A stretch of DNA of 64,000 nt from the NCBI GenBank assembly GCA_001557505.1, contig LSAX01000008.1, positions 1,798,001-1,862,000 on the forward strand, written 5' to 3'. This document shows, in pieces, positions 44,006 through 54,351 of this stretch (within the stretch, counting starts at the first letter, position 1; every line of letters begins with the position of its first letter). The translations under genes were made by a program, and so were the position numbers. Source of the DNA: Reticulascus tulasneorum. Its lineage: Eukaryota; Ascomycota; Sordariomycetes; Glomerellales; Reticulascaceae. The notes beneath the pieces were generated by a model. The model had not been told where the DNA came from. It searched no databases and saw nothing but the letters and a program-made list of their open reading frames with translations.

Positions 44006-44806
44006 CTACCAGCACCTCAGCTTCTTCCAGAACCCTCCTCCGCCGCGCCCAACCTTCTCGCCGTGTAGATTTGGGCCCCGTACTCCTGGTGCTCTCTTCT
44101 CACTCTCGCTTGCGGGGAGCGGACTCAATGGCTTGGTCATGCCCCTTCGGTCCATTTCCATATTCTCATGCACGCCCATCTCTGCCAGCCGTCGTCCCTC
44201 CGCGACCCTCCGCACGATCAAGGCGAAGGTCTCCTCGATATTCACCTCCAGCCTTGCACTTGTCTCCATAAAGCCACAGCCTCTCCTCCTCGCCCACTCC
44301 AGCCCTATGGACGCAGGCACCTGCCTGCTCTCCTGCAAATCGCACTTGTTGCCCGCCACGATCTTGACCGGCGGGACGGTCTTAGCGCCGGAACCGGATC
44401 CCCCGTACTGGTTTGCGTACGATGGCGACAGACCGGCGCGTTTCGCGCGCTCGGCATTGTCCAGCCGCGTCTCGGCTTCCATGTCGATCAGGTCGTTGAA
44501 GTACTGCAGCGCCTCGAGGGAGTCGCGCGACGTGATGTCGTAGACGAGCAGGAATGCGTCGGCGCCGAGGTTCGAGGATGCCCACATGCCCCGGTATTCC
44601 TCCTGTCCGGCCGTGTCTGTGAGGGAGAGGTGGTATGTTTGGCCGTCGATCTTCCGCGTTATGCTGTAGCTGTCTTCGATTGTGGGGTCGTACTCGGAGG
44701 TCCATTGCGAGCGGACGAGGCGGAGGGTAATGGAGGACTTGCCGCAGCCGCCGTCGCCGCAGATGGTAATGGAGATGGGGACGGGCGGTAGCGAGGAGAT
44801 TGACAT
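44006..44806 (-). CDS. Ras-superfamily small GTPase without CaaX box
   Basis: A single exon of 266 residues. The G1 loop is GDGGCGKSS (17-25), the effector segment YDPTIEDSY (39-47), G3 is DTAGQEEY (64-71), G4 is GNKCDL (152-157) and G5 is ETSA (181-184). The effector region places it with Ras rather than Rho or Rab. A 25-residue insert (about 119-143, Ser/Gly-rich) precedes G4. The C-terminal extension is Pro/Ser/Gly-rich and basic, ending FWKKLRCW, so Cys is second-to-last and there is no CaaX prenylation box. A spliced 3' exon was considered, but gave no CaaX end. The Gln68 needed for hydrolysis is present. Role unknown, probably signalling. Confidence 0.9.
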   Translation of the reverse strand: MSISSLPPVPISITICGDGGCGKSSITLRLVRSQWTSEYDPTIEDSYSITRKIDGQTYHLSLTDTAGQEEYRGMWASSNLGADAFLLVYDITSRDSLEALQYFNDLIDMEAETRLDNAERAKRAGLSPSYANQYGGSGSGAKTVPPVKIVAGNKCDLQESRQVPASIGLEWARRRGCGFMETSARLEVNIEETFALIVRRVAEGRRLAEMGVHENMEMDRRGMTKPLSPLPASESEKRAPGVRGPNLHGEKVGRGGGGFWKKLRCW

Positions 44807-47800
44807 GGTGGGCGGTTTGTGGTGAGGCAGACGAGGCCTCGGTGTGCAAGGTGAAGACCCTAGGAAGGTCGCCTCGATCGGAGGAGAAGGGAAGTAGGCT
44901 TGAAGTGATTTCCCGTCGAGGGAGCACGTCTTTGCGTGACTCGCAGCGATATCCCAGATATATGCAGGTGATCTACGTTTGGATCGACGGGACAGGTGCG
45001 CAATTGGCGACTACAGGGGGCAGTCAGAAGCCAAGCCGAGTGCGTCAACCGCCGCTGCAAGACAGGTAGGTGTAAGGACTCAGACCTCGACCTGGACCTC
45101 GTTGGTTGTTGTATCGTGGGCTGAGTCAAAGTGTCAAATATCCGGACCAGAAAGGTAAGGTAAGATGGGTAGTGTGAGGTGGCGGGGGTGGTGGTGGGTG
45201 GGTGGTCTGTGATGTTCGCTCTGAAAGGGAGCAAAAGAGTAAGAGGTGGGAACGGTGCGCGGCGCGCGTGCGTGGGGCCAGGCGGAGGGAACCCAGTTTC
45301 GAATGCTGTTTGAATGTTTGGTTTCGTGTGCAGGAATGAGATGGCAAAGCGCGCCTGGTGAATTGCAAATACTCGAGGAAGTAAGGAGTGAGTGAGTGGA
45401 GGAGAAGCGCAAGATCGTCAAGCAGGACAGTCGAGAAATGCGATGGATGACAAGTCAGAAAGGACGGACCACCTTTTTCTGAGAGAGTCTGAGAGGAGGA
45501 GGAGGGGGCCACTGATGAATGGAGGACGGCTTTGCTTTTTTTTTTTCCTTCCTTTCCTCTGCGAGGTCGGGTCCGAGAATTGGATGCTCGTGCGCAAGAG
45601 GGATGAGGCCTGGAGCGCTGTCTCTCTTCTCCGTATTTCTTTGTCAGGCAGACAAGGTTGGCACCTATGGAGTCCGTATGGAGCAAATGATTCCAAGAAG
45701 GATAGCTCCCTGGAAAAGCACACAAACTTCAAATGTTGATGGACTAGCTATCTTGGTCTCCCCGGCGGGGCTAGGAAGGCAGAGATGTTAGGTATGTCCC
45801 AGAGTTACACGATGTTGATGCCCAAAGCTAGTGTACAACAAACACAACGGTGCCAAGGGGTGTAGTCGATGGAAGGTTTTTCGCGTCTTTTGCTTGGTGT
45901 CTTTCTTTCGGTCCGGGTACCTAGGTAGGTTTCTCTAAAAGCAGAACGGTTTTTGGTCTTTATTATTAGTCCCGGTTACGGGTAGCCGGTCGTAACAAAG
46001 TAGTGGGTGGAATGCGCGCGAAAAAAAAAGCGAATGCCAAAAAACGTGAGAATCTCCCCCACCCCCTTTATTTATCACTTGTGTCAAAACTGGACCCTGT
46101 TTTTTCCCCCTAGTTCGTCCCGGTGGTGAGGGTGTGCCGGGGGTGTAATCTGCGGAGATGGTGTGAAATGGGTTTAAATGGGCGTGGTGGGTGGATGGAT
46201 GGGATCGAAGTCTCTCTTCTTTGGCGATCCGGGTTCAAACACCACACACAGTTTCGTCTAACTTAGGTAGATCCTGGCCAGACGGTCCAGTTAGTAGATA
46301 GTTCTGGCTGCGCGGAGCCACCTCTCCTTTCTTCCTGTCTTCCTGGTTCGTTCTTTGTTCTCGTTCTCGTCCTCTGTCTTCCCCCCCCCAATATCCCCCT
46401 TGCCTTGCCTTGCCTTGCCTTGTGCTGCTTTGCCTTACCTTGAAAACCCTGTGATTAATTGACTCCCTCACTTCCAGATGTGTGGCGGCAAGTGCTCCCC
46501 CTTCTCCTGAATGCGGCAGTTGATCGTCAGAAGGGATACTTCAACGGTGAGCCAGTGAAATTTGGCCGCCTTAGTTTTTCGCCTGGCCCGAGATAAGCAC
46601 CCAGATGATCCCTCAAAAACAATAAAGATAGGGCTGTTTTGAAGCCTGGGAGCCGCCTGGGAGGGAACGATCGGAGGCAAAATTCAAGCAATGACGCTTT
46701 GCAGGCTTTGTCGCATCACTCACTTGGCCTTGTCCCGGAAACGTGGAAGATGGCTTTCGTTTTATGTTGCTCTTTTACTCTAGCGGGCACATCCAAACGG
46801 CTCCATCTCCCACGTGCGCGCCCAGACGATCTGCACGACCGCTGGGCCCTTTTTAGAGTGCAGCGACACACGTTGCTGGTCGAACAATGCGACTGCAGCA
46901 TGTTTGCCTTGCCTTGCGTGATGTACGCTATATGTCGGTCTCCATGTGCGGCGCGCATGGAGGGAGGCCCGGACGGAAATATGCATGCAAGAGACGCGAT
47001 TGAGAAGTGCGCTGCCCATAGCGGACGGAAAAGAGGGAGGAGGTGGATGAATCACCTGCAGCGTCTCATCCACCTTCTCTATCAGAATACTCGTCCGCTG
47101 CTACTTATGTACACCAAATATGACAGCCAGCCAGCATGCATACAGACAGAGCGGGCTGATTGCAGGCAAGGTCGGCGAGCACTTCATTCGCCGGGGTGTC
47201 TGTTGATCAAGCGCCATCACCCATTGCGGGGGACTATTGGCAGAAGAAACGTCCATGACCTGGTTTCTGGGCCATGACGAAGGGTTTGTTTCATGGTGAT
47301 GTCAAATCTACTTTACTCCTCGCCAGCGACATCGCATTGAGGGACGTACATGGGGAGACAATAAACCGGAGTATATTCGAACCCCAACGGGGTTGTGAAA
47401 CAAGCAGCATGCTTCGTCTGAATGCCTATCTTGTCCTGTCCCTTCGGATCTTTATCTACATACCGCCATCCCGATAGCTTAGCTTGATCCTCCAACTTGG
47501 CCACTTTACAAGCCTTGGCCATTCTTGCGCTTTCTCATGGCCACCCACGCACACCAGCACCCGCGCACAGACGAAGCCTTGGCCCGGCGCCGTCCTTGAC
47601 TGGAGGGCGAAAAAGGTTATCATGCAATGCAATATTGGGGGAACCTCAACCAGAAATGCAGACAAAAAGCCAAAGCTCCCCCCAGCCTTCTGCGGGGAAG
47701 CGGTAATTAAGACATGGTTTCGCTCTGCGCTCGCATTGTCCATGTCAAGCTCGAACGAGCGAGGAATTGACCTTGCAATGATCACCCGAAGGATTGAAAT

Positions 47801-48575
47801 GATTCGAGTGCGGAACCCAGGAAATCCCTCTAGCGAAAAAGCCGGGATTGAATCCAACCGCCTGCCCGCCAGACTGGTTCGGTCGAATCCTCCAGAGAAC
47901 CAACAGCCCGAATTGGGGCCGCCCAACCCCAGCTTTTCACTGTCGAGCCGTGTCTCCTGCATCCTGCATCAGGGGACTTTAAGCCAAAGAGAGCTCTAGC
48001 TTGGTGATTCCGCGCAATATCACTGGATGAAAGGGACGGAACGAGGGGAACGCGGCACGGCAGAATAAATGAGCTCCTCTGGTGATTGGCGTCTATCGGC
48101 TCCGTGGATTTGGCTTGCTAATGGGAAGATGAACTCATTGTGACTCGGGATTTTCGTGTGAAGAGACGCATCCGCACATATTAGCGTTTGCTGCGGTTGA
48201 AAGTGTCCACAGACCCGGCCTCGTCAGTCTCTCAATGCACGCCGCAAAAAGCCGCGGCATCAAAAGGTAGGGTTGAATAAAGAACAGCCTCATCAACAAA
48301 ACGAATTCAGTCTACGGCATGCCTACTAACCCAGGCAAGCCTTGGTGGGATGGATAGCTTCATCCGCCGGGCCTCGCCATTGGCCAATGCCGATGAGGTC
48401 ATCGGCAAAGATTCGGCAAAACAATATTCTCTCAATCAAGTGATGAAAGTGGTGTCCTAGGAGTCATCGCTTGATTCCCTGCTTACAAGTACATTTATTT
48501 CAATTCATTCACCGTTGTCTTTTGATACTTTTAGTGAAGGTTGCGTCGCCGGAATTGTCCCGTGGGTTTCGCATC
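44807..48575. promoter_or_regulatory. 3.8-kb gene-free region upstream of the Ras-like gene
   Basis: No convincing coding frame; the larger frames here are low-complexity shadows. It includes a T-run near 45537, a GGTACC block at 45915-45930, pyrimidine-rich DNA, and five CCTTG repeats at 46398-46422. Orientation suggests a long promoter or 5' leader of the Ras-like gene plus the promoter of the PLP decarboxylase. Non-coding transcripts are possible. Confidence 0.45.
46398..46422. repeat. CCTTG pentanucleotide microsatellite, five copies
   Basis: Five perfect CCTTG units, preceded by a nine-C run at 46381-46389 and followed by degenerate copies. Confidence 0.9.
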
Positions 48576-50285
48576 ATGAACGGTGTTAATGGAACCGGCA
48601 CGCCCAAGCCACTTAGAAGGGCTGACGAAGTAGATGATGTAAGTTTGCCAGTTCTTGGATCCTAGTTGCGCCATTTTGAGTCTATATCTGGGGTTTTACT
48701 GATGGATATACAGCTTCTTGGCGCCGTTAATGCTCTCATCATCCCATTTATCAGAGCAGCAGACGATGCTGCGCCACAAAAGGTAACAGGCAACACCTTT
48801 GTCAGCGCGCAAGGGCTTCCCAACAACGTTCTTGTGGACCTCCATGCGCCCGAAGTCTTGATAGATCGCCTGAAGCTATCCTTGCCTGCAGGGGAGGGCC
48901 ATGGCAAGGAAGGGTTGCTCGAAATGGTCTCGAAGGTCCTGCGATACAGCGTGAACACTTGGGACCAGGGCTTCCTGGACAAGTTGTATGCCAGCAACAA
49001 TGCTGCAAGTCTATAACCTCGGCGATAGTCATATGTATCCCCACTAACTGTAACTAGGTGGGCGTAGTGGCAGATCTTCTCCTATCTGTCTTGAATACCA
49101 ATGTGGGTTACCATACGATGATGAAATCGGGGGCTGAAGCTGATGTTACTGCTAAAGGTGCATGTTTACCAAGTATCGCCGGCCCTAAGTGTCGTTGAGA
49201 AGACGACTGCCAGGACGTTTGCCAACCTCTTCGGCTTCACCGGGCCACGCGCTGGCGGATTTTGTTGTCAAGGAGGGAGTTCGTCCAACTTGACATCGCT
49301 TGTAGTCGCTCGAAACACTCTCTACCCCGACACCAAGACAAATGGGAACGGGCCATACAACTTTGTGCTCTTCACCAGTGCTCATGGCCACTACTCTGTT
49401 GAGAAAAGTGCCTTGACGTGTGGCATGGGCACCTCGAGCGTCTGGGTCGTCCCGGTTGATTCGGACGGACGCTTGATTCCAGCGGCCCTGAGGGATCTTG
49501 TTGTCAAGGCCAAAGCGGACGGCAAGACACCTCTGTACGTCAATGCCACGGCCGGGACCACGGTATTGGGATCTTTTGACCCCTTCGAGGAGATCTCCGT
49601 CATCTGCAGGGAATTCGGCCTGTGGCTCCATATCGACGCCAGCTGGGGCGGCCCTGCAATCTTCTCTGCGAAGCAAAAATGGAGACTGAAGGGCTCGCAC
49701 CTGGCGAACTCCTTGACGGTTAACCCTCACAAAATGATGAACGTGCCAACCACATGCTCATTTCTCCTGTCCCCCGATTTGGCCGTCTTCCACAAGGCGA
49801 ACAGCCTTGAAGCCGGATACTTGTTTCATGGCGCCGACTCTTCCGGCGACGTTTGGGATCTGGCTGATGTGACGTTGCAGTGTGGCAGACGAGGAGACAG
49901 TCTCAAGCTGGCCCTCGCCTGGATCTACTACGGAGCAGCTGGGTTCGAGCGACAGATCGACCAGGCTTTCTCCGTCGCGGAACACCTGGCAACTCTCGTA
50001 CAAGAGAGTGGTAATTTCGTGCTAGTGTCTACGAACCCGCCGCCATGTCTTCAGGTTTGCTTTTACTACGCTCCCAGCGGCCAGTTGGCTGCGGAGGATG
50101 AGACGAATACCCGGAGGACAAGCGAGATGGTCGAGAAGCTGATCCCGCGGGGGTTCATGGTTGACTACGCGCCTGGAGACAACGGTAGCTTCTTCCGGGT
50201 TGTGGTTAATTGCCAGACTCTGAAGGGAACTGTTGAGGGTTTGGTTAAGGCGTTGGAAGAGGTCGGAAAGACCATTGGTATCTAG
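48576..50285 (+). CDS. PLP-dependent group II decarboxylase, 4 exons
   Basis: Exons 48576-48638, 48714-49004, 49058-49102 and 49158-50285 give 508 residues. The joins restore LYASNNAVGVVADLLLSVL, then NTNVHVYQVSPALSVVEKT, as in fungal glutamate/cysteine-sulfinate decarboxylase-like enzymes. Later motifs are GGSSSNLTSLVVARN, the cofactor-ring histidine in TSAHGHYS, the Asp in HIDASWGGP, and NPHKMMNVPTTCSF with Lys325 forming the Schiff base. The enzyme should remove the carboxyl group from an amino acid; the substrate is not certain. The second intron appears to begin with GC (GCAAGT) instead of GT. The third exon is only 45 bases long. Confidence 0.9.
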
Positions 50286-50958
50286 AAATCAAAGAATCGA
50301 TTCTTCTTTCATCGCATGGTTTAGGTGCAATGGGTGACATGTTCGGCGTGCGATATCTGACTTCTGCCTGCCTGATCGCGGCTCATTGGTGGAGGTAGCA
50401 CAGAAGATGTCATGGCCTCCTGCGGCCGTGCGGCGGTATTCCCAGTGGTCCCAACAGACTTTCAAATCTGCCAATCCCGCCCGGCTGGATTACAAGATCT
50501 AAAGCTTTGCTATTTCCGTTTTATGCTTGTTCAAGGCGTACAATGGCCATTGAACGCGTTGGTTTCGCGCGATAGGATGGGAAGAGATGACGAGTCTAGG
50601 CTAATATCGCCCAGCTTGTTAATGACCTGCCGTGATATCTTTGTGCGACCATGCCTCCATGGTACAATTTGCTCAAATCCTCTCATTACACGGTTGGGAC
50701 TTAGCTCGTGGGCGGGATGGAATCCTTCGCAATATCCCAACCAGCTCAAAACAACTCAAGATTCTTCAGCTCGAATGAAAAATATAACTGCATAAGGCAA
50801 GCTTCGGCCGTGAACCTGGAATGCAGATTAGGATAGAGCATTCCCCGACTATAAAATGTCGAGAGCTTCTTCAGACTTCCAGCAAATGATCGATGACCAT
50901 TGCAAGCTCGATTACCCTTGGGCACTAGTCAGTAGGTTATCTATCGGAACTTATCGTC
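50286..50958. other. Intergenic region
   Basis: A 673-bp stretch between two plus-strand genes; presumably a 3' UTR and a promoter. Nothing recognised. Confidence 0.45.
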
Positions 50959-51816
50959 ATGTTCTTGAAGCCCGTTTACAGATGCCTACTTGGTTCTGCT
51001 CTCCTCTTCTTGAGGAAGAGCACTGGCAGCGTCGCTGAGGCCCAAGGTTGGTCAGAACCTGTCTGAAGTAGAATGAACTGTGGTTAATCAACTAAACTAG
51101 CTACTGGTGGCAAACTACCTGTCAACTATGGGTTGCTAATCTACCCAGGATATACTGTCCTCGACTTATATGGACCTCTTCAGGCCATACAGTTTCTTTT
51201 TCGAAACTCTCAAGTGAATGTATCGATTATCGCATCAAGTCTGGACCCCGTCAGCTCGCAATTTGAGAAACCCGAAGACAACCCGACGCACTCTGTCTAC
51301 GGAGCAAACCTCGTGCCAACTCACACCTACGAAACATCACCAAAACTAGATGTCCTCCTCGTCCCGGGCGGAGGGCCTGGCTCACTCGCCTCGACAGAGG
51401 CTGTCCGGGCAGCCGAGTTCATACGAACAGTATATCCCGGACTAGATTATCTCCTTACCGTCTGTACCGGCGCAGGCATCGCAGCGAAGGCTGGCGTGTT
51501 AGATGGGAAGAACGCAACTACCAACAAGGCGTTTTGGAGACTCGTCACAGACATGGGCTCCAAAACCAACTGGATTGCAAAGGCTCGCTGGATTTCCGAT
51601 GGGAACATTTGGACATCGGCAGGTATTAGTGCAGGCATAGATATGACATTGGGATTCATCGAGGCAGTTTACGGAAACGAAACTGCAAATCAGGTCACTC
51701 TCATCATGGAGTACGAGAGACATGTGGATTCAAGCTGGGACCCTTTTTCGGCGATCTATAATCTTTCCGATGACATTCCAGCGACCTCAGGCAACCAGGT
51801 ACTACGGTTAGTGTAG
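50959..51816 (+). CDS. Secreted DJ-1/PfpI family protein
   Basis: Exons 50959-51046 and 51101-51816 give 267 residues. Without the first exon the frame has no ATG. The first exon adds MFLKPVYRCLLGSALLFLRK, a likely signal peptide or anchor, ending near AEAQA. The DJ-1 fold follows: YGLLIYPGYTVLDLYGPLQA, then LDVLLVPGGGPGS, then LLTVCTGAGIAAKAGVLDG with nucleophile Cys151. The AGISAGIDMTLGFIE segment is typical of the transcription-regulator-like/isonitrile hydratase branch. Secretion of this family is unusual. Substrate unknown. It is a distant relative of the CHG-type DJ-1 protein at 27.5 kb. Confidence 0.83.
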
Positions 51817-52217
51817 ATAGAGACATTCCCGAGTGTCTTGCGACGTTTTATGAAGGTAGATATATGAATGGAGATTTCCCATCAGCATGTGTTGTGATCC
51901 ATGGCAAGACCACTTTAAGTGCAAGCCCAAACATGAGTATCACGACAGAGATATAAATCCCTTGCTCATCCCTCCAGAGGAAATGCACAAGTTATGGCCG
52001 CTCATGGGTTCCTGTCCGTGGAGCTGTTCGGTTCAGCCAATGTTCCCCGCCAAATGCAAGGTCAGCGTGGGGTAAGCGATAAGATCCCCGATAAGATAAG
52101 ATAAGCCATGCTTCAAAAAAAGTCTTCGACCAATTTTTTCCCTTCCACCAAAACCCATAATTTGAAGTGAAGCACTTCCTCGCCAACACAACTCTCAATC
52201 GACCCAGTGCCACCACA
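51817..52217. other. Intergenic region
   Basis: A 401-bp promoter-sized gap before NOP9. A GATAAGATAAGATAAG run (about 52087-52104) could bind GATA factors. Confidence 0.45.
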
Positions 52218-54269
52218 ATGCCGAAGCCGAGAACGAAGCGACAGCAGGTCCGAGAAGAAAGGAAGGCGAAGCGGAGGGACCGGGCAGAAGAAGATGCAAC
52301 GAACCATCGAGATGCCAAACGACAACGAAAGGAAGAGGAGGCACAAGACCCTGACAACGCCGAAGAGGATGAGAATGACAAGCCAAGAGGCAATGGTGCT
52401 GTCCGGGAGTTCTTTGGCATGCTTGAAGATCAGGAGCAGGAATACTTCCGACATGCGGACGAGCTGCTGGAACTGAACCAATTCCCTTCCAGCGAGGAAA
52501 GAGATTTCTTTCTCCAGAATGTATACAAGGAGGCGCAAGGGAAGGAGTTGAAGCTTGCCAGCAGTCAATCATGCTCGAGACTGATGGAACGCCTGATTCT
52601 CCTTTCGAACACACAACAAAAGAAGCATCTCTTTGAGGCATTTGCAAGCCACTTTCTCACTTTGGTGCAACATCGGTTCGCCAGCCACTGCTGCGAGATG
52701 CTCTTCGCCCAATCAGCGCCAGTGGTGGGCCAGGAACTGGGAGGATTCATGGTCGATACGACAGGCGACACAAATGTTGAAGACGCGAAGCCGGAAAACT
52801 CTATGGAGAATCTGTTTCTCCTTACACTCGACGAGTTCGAAGACAACCTTGGCTACCTCCTTACCGATAGATACGCGTCCCACACTCTGCGAGTTCTCCT
52901 CATCGTCTTGTCTGGTCGGCCACTGGAGGATTCTGCCACAAAGTCGATGCTCAGGAGCAAGAAGAAGGAGTACACTTCTGTTTCCGGCCAAGCGACCAAG
53001 TCAGCTGATGTCGGCACCCAATTGCGCCCAGTCCCAAGCTCATTCACAATGGCGGCGAGGAAGATCATATCGGATGCAACATCGTCCATGGATTTTACTG
53101 CTCTGCGCGTGCTTGCGAAGCACCCGACTGGAAACCCTCTTCTGCAGCTGCTCCTGGAGCTGGACATCTCCATGAATCAGAACCAAAAGTCGGAAACCCC
53201 ATCCGAATCAAATCCAGAGACTCTTCTCTACAGGCTCCTACCTGGCGCACCATCTTCGCTTAATGACGGGGATTCACAAGCATCGGATTTCGTCAATAGC
53301 ATGGTCTACGACCAGATTGGCTCACGCCTTCTCGAGACACTAATCACACACAGTCCAGGCAAGATATTTAAAGCGCTGCAGCTGAATTTCTTTGGTCCAA
53401 GAATAGCGACATATGTGCGCAATGATATTGCATCATATGCCGCAATCAGAGCTCTCAACAGATTCAGCAAAGAAGATCTGGCGGATGCAGTCAACAAAAT
53501 TATCCCAATCATTCCCATGCTGGTGACGAGAGCAAGGTTCAACGTAATCAAGACACTTTACGAACGATGTGAAGTTCGCGAGGCCTTTGATGAAATCAAA
53601 GCAGTTACCAAAGCATTGACAGGGGCTTTTGGTTCAAACCCGAAGGACTTGGTGCCAAAGCTATGCTATCTTGTGGAAGATGAACCAGCGGGCAAAGAAG
53701 AGCCACAACAGCTCATGCAGAACAAATCCGCCATGGCTTCTCATGGAGCACAGCTCGTCACCACCATGCTCTCCATTCCTGGTGCACCTTCCAAAGTGGC
53801 GCAAAAGTCACTTCTGGCACTCCCAGCTGACCTTCTTGTTCGACTCGCCACCCAGTCCATGCAGACCGTCACAATTCTCACCAAAGCTCTATCTATTTCA
53901 TCCAAAGATGAAATCTTTCACAAGTCTTTGGTTGCGTCCTTAGCCCCACAAATATCGGAGCTGGCCATCTCCCAGTTTGGTCACAACTTGGTGAACGCGA
54001 TTGTCTCCATGCCTTCCCGTGGTGTCGAAAGGTCGATTCCTTTTCACATCAAGCAATCCATCATGGGCCAGTTGTCGGAACATGAGAGCGAGCTGCGAGA
54101 CTCTTGGATGGGACGCAGCGTCTGGCGAACTTGGAGGGGTGATCTGTGGAAGACGAGGCGCGCAGACTGGGTGAAGTGGGCGAAAGAATTTGACGGTCCT
54201 GGCGAGGGTGCCAAACCAAAGCCCTGGGAGAGACAGAAGAAGAAGGAATTCCTGAAGAAAAGCACATGA
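52218..54269 (+). CDS. NOP9: Nucleolar Pumilio-repeat protein Nop9
   Basis: A single exon of 683 residues from the first ATG; the open frame upstream has only a GTG. The N-terminus (1-60) is strongly basic and acidic (KPRTKRQQVREERKAKRRDR), as expected for nucleolar import. Pumilio-type helical repeats follow: SCSRLMERLILLSN, then HRFASHCCEMLFAQ, then DRYASHTLRVLLIVLSG, then QIGSRLLETLI, then QFGHNLVNAIVSMP. The C-terminus has a basic segment. Nop9 binds pre-rRNA near the 18S 3' region and delays cleavage during small-subunit assembly. Length matches the family. It converges with the GNAT gene. Confidence 0.92.
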   Translation: MPKPRTKRQQVREERKAKRRDRAEEDATNHRDAKRQRKEEEAQDPDNAEEDENDKPRGNGAVREFFGMLEDQEQEYFRHADELLELNQFPSSEERDFFLQNVYKEAQGKELKLASSQSCSRLMERLILLSNTQQKKHLFEAFASHFLTLVQHRFASHCCEMLFAQSAPVVGQELGGFMVDTTGDTNVEDAKPENSMENLFLLTLDEFEDNLGYLLTDRYASHTLRVLLIVLSGRPLEDSATKSMLRSKKKEYTSVSGQATKSADVGTQLRPVPSSFTMAARKIISDATSSMDFTALRVLAKHPTGNPLLQLLLELDISMNQNQKSETPSESNPETLLYRLLPGAPSSLNDGDSQASDFVNSMVYDQIGSRLLETLITHSPGKIFKALQLNFFGPRIATYVRNDIASYAAIRALNRFSKEDLADAVNKIIPIIPMLVTRARFNVIKTLYERCEVREAFDEIKAVTKALTGAFGSNPKDLVPKLCYLVEDEPAGKEEPQQLMQNKSAMASHGAQLVTTMLSIPGAPSKVAQKSLLALPADLLVRLATQSMQTVTILTKALSISSKDEIFHKSLVASLAPQISELAISQFGHNLVNAIVSMPSRGVERSIPFHIKQSIMGQLSEHESELRDSWMGRSVWRTWRGDLWKTRRADWVKWAKEFDGPGEGAKPKPWERQKKKEFLKKST

Positions 54270-54351
54270 TTTTACATAAATAGAATATTCTTGTATGATA
54301 CCCAACTTGTTGAAACGTCTTCAGATCATCGACCCCATAAATTGCTTGTGC

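Noticed and set aside
45126..45725. 199-codon minus-strand frame
   Set aside because: Ser/Pro/His/Arg-rich low complexity with no domain. It lies in a pyrimidine-rich gene-free region.
46639..47277. 212-codon plus-strand frame
   Set aside because: Composition is unlike a folded protein, it overlaps other open frames, and no motif is recognisable.
47484..47999. Overlapping plus- and minus-strand frames of about 170 codons
   Set aside because: Both strands are open over the same DNA, and neither has a family signature.
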